Origin: Zhengitettix transpicula
Taxonomy: Eukaryota > Arthropoda > Insecta > Orthoptera > Tetrigidae
Length of the DNA: 64,000 bases
Assembly (NCBI GenBank): GCA_037074705.1
Contig: CM073590.1
Coordinates: 236,890,101-236,954,100, forward strand
Direction: 5' to 3'
Positions 55,915 to 64,000 of this stretch are shown in pieces. The notes under the pieces were generated by a model. It had not been told where the DNA came from and did no database searches. It worked only from the letters and a program-made list of their open reading frames with translations. Both the position numbers and the translations under genes were made by a program. How positions within the stretch are numbered: position 1 is the first letter of the stretch; every line of letters begins with the position of its first letter.

Positions 55915-57635
55915 AGAAGAACTGAGTAAAGGAAACTCGTTACTCTGATGTCATAAGATGTCAATGTTTCTTTTCCGTAAGAACGAAACTTAAGAATAAT
56001 TTTAACGCGATTCTTTTTATGTTAGAGAAAAAACCGTTAGACCATACTGAACTTTTTTTTACACGCTGCTTCAACACGGAATAAATTTTCTTTCGGCCAT
56101 ATTGCGAATTGATCCTTAGCTCCAGATATTGGTGATTTGGGGGAACCTGTTGATTTGTGGCATATGTGGTTGACGTCGACTCGCTTCAGCCTGTCAACAT
56201 GGCGGAGGGAAGGAGCGAGGGAGGAAGCGTCTGTCTGGTCTGACAAGAGCGGGGCAACTTGTTGGCAACCCTGGGGCATAATAACGAGGCGACCGCAGCG
56301 CCCAACTGTTGCTGCATAATTGCGGTGAAATCACACACACACACACACAGTCTCGTCTCCGAACCACAGGGAGATGCTTCCCAATACTTCACTTGCAAAA
56401 CACCAGAGAAAACTATCTAGAGTGGATGGCCTTCACGTAACTTGCCAAAAATGTGTCCGCAGGAAACATGAGTTGTCACACTCACTAAGCTAGAAACATT
56501 TATCAGCAGCAGTAGATGGGAACTTGTTGCATTCCTCATCGATCAGTAATTGGCTTGGTACCAATTTCACATAATACTGTTGTAGTTTGTATATCGGAAG
56601 TAGAGATTATTGCGGTTTAAAGCAGCTAAGATCGTAAACAGCCGGGAAGAAAGCCAGAGCCTTGGGGTTTGTGATACTTAGTGGAGTGTTGCGGGTCGGT
56701 ATAACTCAAATATTGAATTTCGATAAATTATTAAATGTTGTGTTTAAACTTTGAATACTTAATTTAATAGCACAATGTAAATTAAAACATAGAAATAAAA
56801 TAAATATAAAACAATATTCCTTAAACTGTTTAGGTTAATTAACTATATCTAAGAACATCAGATTATTAAAAACTATATTTTGTCGGGAAACTTTTGACTT
56901 CTAATAAAGATCATGGGAAAATTTATTGCAACTATTTCATTTGGAAACACATATACATATTTAATTAGGCGTGAAGGCCTGTTAATAAACTTTTTCATGA
57001 CACTTTTCGTAGTTGGAGCTTCAACTGAAACAAAAAATATTCCTTGCAAAATAAAAGACTATGATATCTGTATTCTATTATATCCCAACATTTAGATACC
57101 CCGTACAAATTTCCTTAATGTCAAAACTGTCACGGCTTTAGTAAGTAATACTTATAATATTTTAATATGCTATGTGCAGCTTTCAAATCTTTTATACTAT
57201 ATATGTTTCTATTTCTTCTCGTTTTGTAATCTTTAACCGACTACTAATATCTTTCCAAACTTATACCTCAAATTTCTTAACTCTTTATTGTAAACCGATG
57301 TGGCCCACACTTGGACAGAAACATTCCGTGAAATTCAATATTTATTTTTAATGGTCTGTTTAAATTAGACTTTATTTAAAATAATTCAAACTATACTGCC
57401 GTAAAAAATAATGAAATTATTTTAAATTCTTAATGAGAATTACCTAAATGTTCTTTTCGTTAAAGTAAAATTTATTATTCTTTCCTTTTTACAAAAAAAT
57501 CTCATTATAGATTGAAGACTTTCCCGGTGTAATTGTTGGATAAAATGTCCACGGTTTTCACACGGGTATAATATATTAATATATTAAGACAGGATTTGAC
57601 TGAGCGCTTATTCACTCTCGCAGCGTGATGATCCG
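55915..57635. other. Intergenic stretch with a GC-balanced island at 56100-56330
   Basis: The island contains GTCAACATGGCGGAGGG, a good start-codon context that also matches a YY1-type site, with a 15-codon frame after it. A (CA)n run lies at 56332-56350. A first exon or promoter is possible but unproved. The 60-codon frame at 56913-57095 begins ATGGGAAAATTTATTGC by GTG/ATG choice and has no domain. The remainder is AT-rich. Confidence 0.3.
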
Positions 57636-57639
57636 GCGG

Positions 57640-58245
57640 AGGGTTCCAAATGCCGAACCTACTTGATCCCACAAGCCGAAAGAAGCCTGCGAGAGGATTC
57701 TCTCGCAGGTAACCTGCGAGGGATGTTCTCTCGCAGGCAGAACCTTGTAGGGGAAATACGATGGGGCTACCTTTGGGGATGCCTTTTCCTCTCCGTTTTT
57801 GAACTAAGGTTCCCACGAGCCGAGGCACCTCGGCCTGTTTTGAGAGGTGTATGTTCCGGGGTCACAGACCTTGGGCATACGGTAAAAGTTGTTCTCTGTT
57901 CCCATTGGAACAGTCGGCCAGCTGCCTCCTATACTGGTCGAGGCACGGCGAGGGGAATGCTGCGTCCCCACAGCAAACTCCTCTCCCGCTATCGGAAGGG
58001 CGTGGGACAAGTACCCAATGCCCAACCTACCTGATGCAGGTTTTTCTAGAGTTTTCCTTGCATTACTTTTAGGCGAAGGCAGGGTATGATCCTTAAACCA
58101 TAGCCCGAGGACCCCAGTTAACCCTTGGCTACCTTGCTCTACCATTCCGCATCCCCCCTTTCACGCCCTTTCCTATGCTATAAGAGGCGAATTGCCACTA
58201 TGTGGATTACCCTTGACATAGCCTGTCTACACTTACAAAAAGAAA
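57640..58245 (+). repeat. Family A retroposon copy 13 with 5' hairpins and GTCTACAC end
   Basis: The main copy starts GAAGCCTGCGAGAGG near 57682 with both 5' hairpins and ends CATAGCCTGTCTACACTTAC. A short rearranged scrap (AATGCCGAACCTACTTGATCC) precedes it at 57650. Central hairpin in the G-C form (CTGTTCCcattGGAACAG). It shows that the 5' hairpins occur with both 3'-end subfamilies. Confidence 0.9.
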
Positions 58246-58249
58246 ATGG

Positions 58250-58350
58250 TCCCGGCACTTCGCCTAGAAGATGACGACAGAGCTTTTAGTCGCCGAAACG
58301 TCGTGTCTTAATTAATTATACCTGTGTGAAAACCGAGATGTTTTTACCTA
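58250..58350 (+). repeat. Penelope-like terminal motif, second family
   Basis: CGCCTAGAAGATGACGACAG, loop, GTCGCC, GAAACGTCGTG. Sister of the motif at 19520-19625; family A copy 13 ends directly in front of it. Confidence 0.55.
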
Positions 58351-58354
58351 ATCT

Positions 58355-59140
58355 CAATATATACTTAATATTTACCTAAACATTTATGATTTATATTTTG
58401 AACTTTCGAATATATTTAATTGGCCTTTTCAGATATCTACAACAATCTCCATTTATATACAGCATATTAAATTTACTAATTTTTTTACTATTCTTACTTT
58501 TCTGATTTTCTTTTTGCTTCTTTATTTACGTAATATTTTTTTAAAAAATTCTTAAATCTGAATTATGAATTAATTATATACATAAATTTTGGCCACGGCA
58601 GTGTCTATTAATCTTTTTAAAAACTTGATATTTTTGTGGTCGCCAAATAAGCGTTGAAACGTTGTTAATTTAATTAATAAATGATTTTTTCTGACTTAAA
58701 ATTGTCTGATGTTTATGACTTGCTTATTGTTTCAGTTTTCCCATATTTTTTATTTGAGTATATTATGATATGAAATTTCTTTATTTACTCTATTTACATT
58801 ACTCTTCCTTAGCTTTATTATCGTTGCGTGAGTCTCATTCTGCAACTAGTGACGTCAATAATCGTATTTTCTTTTTATCGTCAGCCACCCCGAAGAATGT
58901 CTGTATCGTTTTATAATTCTAAATGTCAACTCAAATTGTTTCCTACGAAGGCAAAATACAGAAAATAAAGCTGAAGATAGAAATTAAATTTCTATGTTGG
59001 TACTGAATTCTGTCGTAGACGATAATTTTCTTTTACGTTTCTCATATTTAATTGTAATTATTAATTTTTATTTATCTCGCTTCGTGTATTTGTTTATTCT
59101 AATATATTTTAAACAAACTGTAACACATCTCACTGGTTTT
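58355..59140. other. AT-rich stretch including a second-type Penelope-like tail
   Basis: 58600-58750 reads GGTCGCCAAATAAGCGTTGA, AACGTTGTTAATTTAATTAA and TTTTTCTGACTTAAAATTG, like the arms at 40380-40792. The remainder is AT-rich without features. Confidence 0.5.
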
Positions 59141-59144
59141 TTTT

Positions 59145-59575
59145 AAACTAAGGTTCCCACATGCCGAGGCACCTCGGTCTGTTTTGAGAGGTGTATGTTT
59201 CGGGGTCACAGACCTTGGGCATACGGTAAGAGTTGTTCGCTATTCCTATTGGAATAGTCGGCCAGCTGCCTCCTAAACTGGCCAAGGCATGGCGAGGGGT
59301 AAGCTGCGACCTCACAGCAAACCCCTTTCCCGCCATCGGAATGGCGTGGGACAAGTACCAATGCAGGTTAATCTATGGTTTTCCCTGCATCACTTTTAGG
59401 CGAATTGCCGAGTAGGATCCTTAAACCATAGCCCGGAGGCCTTGGTTAACCCTTGGCTACCTTCCTCCACCCTTCCGCATCCCCCCTTTCAAATCCCTTT
59501 CCTCTGCTATAAGAGGGGAGTTGCCACTATGTGGATTACCCTATACCTAGCCTGTCTACACCCTAAAAAAAATTA
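59145..59575 (+). repeat. Family A retroposon copy 14, 5'-truncated
   Basis: From TTTAAACTAAGGTTCCCAC to CTAGCCTGTCTACACCCTA plus an A-run. Subfamily with GTCTACAC end. A 25-bp deletion removes the CCCGACCTACC part. No clear target duplication. Confidence 0.87.
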
Positions 59576-59579
59576 ATTT

Positions 59580-59940
59580 TATATTATCCTCATAATAATA
59601 AGAAATAACAACAACGACCTGTGAGAATGTTTGTTGAAATCGTTTTTCTGTTTTCAATTTTCTTTTTTTTTTAACAAGCGTGCTAACGCAATTAATATCA
59701 TTTAAATGAAAAACATGGCGTTGTGATTAATTAATTCTGTTGTTTGCGTTTGGTGGTATGAAGCCTTATTTTAGTGTCCTATTGTGTAAATATTAATTTG
59801 AATAAACATCATAGAGTGTTTTTGTTGCGGTTATTTCATGTTTCCAGTTGAATATTTTACATGTTAATATGGTACGTAAATATTTCCTCGTGTTCAAAGT
59901 TATATTAATATAGTAATTAGGTAAATAAATAGCTGAATAG
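59580..59940. other. AT-rich spacer
   Basis: No repeat family or plausible frame recognised. Confidence 0.4.
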
Positions 59941-60079
59941 CAACAAAATAAGTGTTAAATTGCCTCACAACGTTTCTACAATCCTTGTTATTTTTTTATC
60001 GTCTGGTTATAGGAGAAAAAGAAACAGGAAGAGTCGAAAGAACGACCTAACTCAGCACAAACACCCAATCATCTCAATC

Positions 60080-60386
60080 CAAAGTTTATTCTCGTTCTCC
60101 CTAATTTTTACATTACAATTTTGTCAACATTTTTAAAGATTATTAAATCTCCAACATTTTCGTTCTAACTAAAACAATTTCCTTATTTAGTAAACAAAGC
60201 AGAAGGCCCCACTTGACACGTATAGCAAACGTGGAGTAGTTACTTGCTCGTGCCCTGCTTTGGGCAAACTAAAAGATCACTGAATAACCGTATCAAAGAA
60301 CATATGTATAATATCGAACGTGTTAAACAATCTTTTTTCTCGAAACAAATTATCAGTTCCAAACATTCATTTGTAAGGAAAAATAT
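60080..60386 (+). pseudogene. Penelope-like GIY-YIG endonuclease fragment, decayed
   Basis: In broken frame: KFILVLPNFYI parallels FSYALI/LVRPYYKFI of the 50816 copy. Then DTYSKRGVV, a deletion that removes most of the first cysteine pair (TCSCPALGQTKRS), and LNNRIKEHMYNIE with QIISSKHSFVRK before the LTR. The Y-I-G tyrosine is lost and the frame is shifted, so it cannot encode an active nuclease. Confidence 0.72.
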
Positions 60387-61025
60387 TGTAATGATTGCTT
60401 TATTACTATACATAAAAAACTTTATTACATATTTATAAAAATACATTAAAAAATATTATTGGTCGCCAGCATCTATACATATAGTCTGCAAAAAAAAATT
60501 ATAATTAGCTCCGTCTTGGTTATAAAATCCTCATTCTCTACAGGGTAATGTGAGCGTCTCGGTAGCTATTCAAGAACAGAGCCTATTTCCGTACTGTGTA
60601 AAAAATCTTTAACTTTTGAAGGCACTTTACAGAAATAGTGATCCTTACTTTAACTTGTGGCGTCAGCCGACTTGCAGTGGATCACTGGTCTTGTAGTAAG
60701 CAGCACACGATCTCCTTCTTCGGCCTCCCCACGATGGACGTCTCTCCAAAAACGTTTGTTGCTTACCGCTCGCCGAATTTTCCACCCTCTCGTCTCTCTC
60801 ACTCCACTTTCAGTCATCTCTCTGTCTGTCTGCCTGCGTCTGTCAATTTTCACCAGGGTTCGGAGTATATAATCTTACTCCGCCCACCCCCCCCCCCAAA
60901 CGATGCAAAAAAAGGGACGTGTACCCTCGGCTTCTTGGGGCCTCTCGAGGACACGTGCACGTTTAATTTATTCCTTCTCAGGCCCGCGGACAAAGGGCGG
61001 TCACTTACCGATGTTATTCACTACA
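60387..61025. mobile_element. Solo LTR 2, inserted in a Penelope-like endonuclease
   Basis: Starts TGTAATGATTG and ends TTCACTACA with ATAT on both sides. It is related to solo LTR 1 along its length (GGTCGCCAGCATCTATA, GAGCCTATTTCCGTACTG, GGGTTCGGAGTATATAATC, TTACTCCGCCC, CACGTGCACG, CCCGCGGAC). The GAGTATATAATC box could be a promoter TATA. It lacks the minisatellite expansion. A C-run of about 13 lies near 60885. Confidence 0.88.
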
Positions 61026-61349
61026 ATATAATAAGATTTTTAGAAGGTGATACCAGGAAAAATTCCAGAAGTGTATAAAAAATGCTAAATATTAAATCTA
61101 ACATCAGTTCAATTAACGTACAAATTGATACTATGAAACGCAACAATTGCCACGATCCTTTATTGTTTTATTTTTCCTTTTTATTTGCGTTTAACTTCAT
61201 TTTAGATTTGCTTTCAAATTCGTTGTTCTTACGGTTTCTCGCTTTTTTTCTCTACAACCTGACGAAAGCAACAAGGATTACAGGAACGTTGTGTGCCATT
61301 TAATTTCATTTTTACTTTTGTATTTATTTATCTAATTAGTATATTTCTA

Positions 61350-62410
61350 CACAGGCATTTTATTCTATAACTTCATCTTAATATGGCTGCTGTTCGTTTA
61401 TTTTAGTTCTTTGTCAGTTTTTGTAATTAATTGAAACTGACTGTTCCATGAGTTTCATGTAGTGAGGTATTTTATTTTCTCATCTGAAGATTAATGGAAG
61501 TATTATCGAGTATAATATACATTCCTCTAAGCAACCAAGACCTCCACAATGCGTCCATCATTTTACACACTTATTCAGCACGAAATCAATGCAGCGTGTG
61601 TGACGTTACTCAGATACCACGTAGTTAGCAACGATTACAAACTGTCAGCAGGCAGTTCGAAGTTGGTTTGCAAACTCGCTGTGCACGGGGTTGATAATTA
61701 CCCCTGCCAGCGATTTATGCGGAGCCAGATTGCGTGATATAGTCGGAACAAAGGGGGCCCCGGGATTCGAACTAGAGGCAATTTAGTCCTGCGTCAGACA
61801 GATGCCGCCGACACACGAGGATAATGCCGATCACGTTTCAGTGAAATTAATATAATTACCGCTGTGATTGAGAGTACCTTCAACTATAAACATGACCTCT
61901 CTGTGTTAATTTAATATTTATAATAATTAGTTTCCAAGGTCAATAAATATCAATATTTTATAACAGTTTTTAATACGCAGGATTTGAACAAACGTTCGAA
62001 TAATTTAAATAGCGTTAGTCCGTATTAATAATAATCAATAATTTGCGTTGACCTCCGTATAAACAAGTTATCATTTTTCCAATTCAGTTACACACAAATA
62101 AAATTGAGGTGAAAATTATTCATTACTTGATATTAAAGAAAAAATATTGATTTATTTATTGACATACGTCAGAGGCTAAATGCTCAGCAGAAACCATTCT
62201 GTCCGTATATTACAAAGAATAATAGCCGTTCTGTATATCAAGAGACATATATAGGTATTTAAAAACACCACATTACAAAATCCGCTTAAGAAATATCCTT
62301 TAGTGGCCCCTTTAATACACAAAAATACGAGCCATAGATTCCTGATATTTGTGGTTCTGTTCATTTAAAAGTCTATTATTTTAATAATTAAATATATTCT
62401 GACTATTTAA
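61350..62410. other. Intergenic stretch with a GC-balanced island at 61540-61830
   Basis: The island is apparently single-copy and has a 62-codon frame (61549-61737) without a known domain. On the minus strand at about 61750-61820, CTCTAGTTCGAATCCCGGGG matches a polymerase III B box well, with tRNA-like text before it (TCTGTCTGACGCAGGAC). It may be a tRNA relic or tRNA-derived SINE, but a cloverleaf could not be completed. Confidence 0.35.
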
Positions 62411-62416
62411 GGTAAA

Positions 62417-63187
62417 TCTATATAATAAAAAAGAATGTATATTTGCATGTATGTATTTACGTTGATTTCTATACAAATTTAAACGCGTGGACAGATTGCA
62501 AAAAAAATTAATAATACACATATTCTTCAAAACTCGAGAAACGGTACTTGTGGGAGGAGGGGGGTGAGAAACCCCTAGCGTAAATGTGAAAAGAATTATA
62601 ATTTAAAAACGCGATAATTTTGTATTTAATTACTGCGCGCTAAGAGAGAGACACAGAGACGTTACTACGCGACGAACAAAGGAAATAGTTCCTATTTCTG
62701 TAATGAAGTGAATCAAAAATATTTTCATTGAGTATAATTTTATCCAGTAATTCTTCATCGAACTTTAATAAAAAAATTATACGAAATACTTGACGGTCCT
62801 TATGGAAAATTTAAGTTATTTTTAGCGCCAAATTAGTGACTCCAATATGGCGACTATTTGTTAACATTTAGAATGTGGCTAATAATTTCATCAAATTAAT
62901 CTTTCGTGATGTCTGATGTGTGAGGGACAATTATATCCTGCAGTACTCAAGGAGTATATTTAATAAGAAATTCGGAGGTATGTTTGTTGGGACTGATGTA
63001 ATAAAATTCAATGTATTTTACAGCTGATCAATTAATGCATTATGGTAAGAAAGTGTGTACGGAACTAGGAACTAGGAACAGTTAGATTTAGGTTAAATCA
63101 CTCCTTGACTTAAGATTAATATAGAATTAAACACTTTTTTCCGGTTTATTTAAATAAGTACAAGGGTGACGCCGGGCACGCAGATAG
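62417..63187 (+). mobile_element. Helitron-like element B8
   Basis: 771 bp inserted between A (62416) and T (63188). Starts TCTATATAATAAAAAAGAAT, followed by GTATGTATTTACGTTGATT. Carries the hairpin GGGGGTGAGAAACCCCTAG near 62568 and the broken coding-like segment at about 62847-63110 (ATATGGCGACTA, later AAATTCGGAGGTATGTTTG). Ends GACGCCGGGCACGCAGATAG. The TGACGTCA of its relatives is lost here. A small duplication, GGAACTA twice, lies near 63060. Confidence 0.72.
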
Positions 63188-63189
63188 TT

Positions 63190-63366
63190 ATAAATAAACA
63201 AATTCCCTTCAACGAATTTTAATAGGAATTATACAACGTTACGTCGCTAATTGCGACATCTTAATGTAAGGCTACTTACAAACTTTTGACAGTCAAGGTC
63301 GTTCTCCACTGACTGCAATTAAAAACTTTCTTTTTCTGACATTTAAAAGCTGTTGTTTATTTTTAA
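63190..63366. other. Spacer between two head-to-head Helitron-like elements
   Basis: About 180 bp. Its right end (CTTTTTCTGACATTTAAAAG, CTGTTGTTTATTTTTAA) resembles the second-type Penelope-like tail near 58680. Confidence 0.4.
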
Positions 63367-64000
63367 CTAGCTGGGTGCCCGGCGTTGCCCGGGATGTCAT
63401 TTATCTATAACCATCCATAAGACTCCAATTTTGGTTACTTTTGCGCTATTTTTATGTAAAGCTCCTCGAACCCTATCCCTAAATGTGCTCACCTCCAATG
63501 CCGAAGGGGGATGAAGTCATTGACTAAATATATCACCTGTTTTTACATGTTAGAAGATGACCACCCCCACAAATATGCGATAATGAAAAAGAATGTATTC
63601 CACGCAAAAATCGGCCGATTACATTGTCTGAAAATTTATATCCCCGCCCAACACCTCACAAACACGTCGCGTTAACCAGGTTGTCACAGTTAGATTCAGC
63701 GACATTCATAGTCTCGGAATTGATTCGAATATCGGGTTGTTTTGCGGGTTTTTATTCAACGTACCTCCACCCCACCCCTAAGCTAGCTCCCCTCACATGG
63801 GTTAAATTATACACAAACAACATCGGTATAAATAATATTAAAGTAATTAACCCAAGGAAATAATTAACGCAAATATCGACCGTTTAACATGATTGAAATT
63901 TTTCACCCCCAACCACTCCGCTTCGGGGACTTAAACGGTCAAGTTTAAGACCATAATTAAACTCAGTGACAATCCTGATAGTTTCTGGTTTATTTTTATC
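63367..64000 (-). mobile_element. Helitron-like element B9, runs off the window
   Basis: On the minus strand it ends with the hairpin CCCGG-loop-CCGGG, then CACCCAGCTAG, followed by T: the cleanest 3' end in the window. The body consists of the internal units seen in B2 and B4 (GCCGAAGGGGGATGAAGTC near 63502, AACTCAGTGACAATCC near 63960). The 5' end lies beyond position 64000. Confidence 0.7.

Larger units (their letters stand above)
59945..61345 (+). mobile_element. Penelope-like element, 3' part, split by solo LTR 2
   Basis: The left edge at 59945-60000 is an inverted terminal block (AATTGCCTCACAACGTTTCT). Then come the endonuclease fragment (60080-60386, resuming at 61026) and a terminal block at 61250-61340 (ACCTGACGAAAGCAACAAGG, ATTACAGGAACGTTGTGTG). 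After the LTR the sequence ATAATAAGATTTTTAGAAGG, GATACCAGGAAAAATTCCAG aligns with TCTAAGATTTTAGACATTGA, CAGCAGGTACAATTCCAG at 51136, so the two halves belong together. Confidence 0.78.

Noticed and set aside
61750..61825. tRNA gene on the minus strand
   Set aside because: A good B box (GTTCGAATCCC) is present, but no acceptor stem or A box could be matched, so only a tRNA-like relic is noted.
1..64000. CRISPR arrays, operons, rRNA genes
   Set aside because: Tandem repeats here lack unique spacers of constant length, gene organisation is not bacterial, and no rRNA sequence was recognised.

Overview
The window is AT-rich eukaryotic DNA, most likely from an arthropod and probably an insect. The reasons are the mix of Penelope-like elements, Helitron-like elements ending in CTAG, solo LTRs, non-LTR reverse transcriptase relics and abundant (TA)n tracts. 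There are no bacterial-style operons, and I recognise no complete host gene. The species cannot be named from the sequence.

The dominant component is a GC-richer interspersed repeat of about 550-575 bp, called family A here. It occurs at 14 loci on both strands. Target-site duplications of 7-13 bp around seven loci, together with A-rich tails, show that it moves by LINE-type retroposition. It carries conserved short hairpins, and one of them shows a paired base change between copies. I do not recognise it as a named family.

The second component (family B) is a set of Helitron-like elements with 5' TC, a 3' hairpin plus CTAG, and insertion between A and T (near 18.0-19.0, 20.8-22.0, 27.4-28.2, 33.9-35.2, 36.1-37.8, 39.2-40.3, 40.8-41.6, 62.4-63.2 and 63.4-64.0 kb). 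Several carry a homologous coding-like segment in sense orientation. It is open for 129 codons at 18221-18610 and frameshifted elsewhere. A TGACGTCA site lies upstream of it.

The third component is Penelope-like elements: three GIY-YIG endonuclease fragments (12.2-12.9, 50.8-51.1 and 60.1-61.1 kb) and many terminal pieces with a hammerhead-like CTGANGA...GAAACGTT core. Others are three solo LTRs, each with an ATAT duplication, one 3' half of a non-LTR reverse transcriptase with a destroyed catalytic motif, a tandem array at 29.3-32.95 kb, and microsatellites including a 370-bp CT-rich tract.

The elements are nested and can be ordered in time. A family A copy interrupts one Penelope endonuclease and a solo LTR interrupts another. 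A solo LTR splits the first unit of the tandem array, and a family A copy sits just inside a Helitron. Between them lie long AT-rich stretches without recognisable genes. About eight short, more GC-balanced islands look single-copy and could be regulatory or exonic. A perfect 70-bp palindrome at 14152-14221 is not explained by any of the repeat families.
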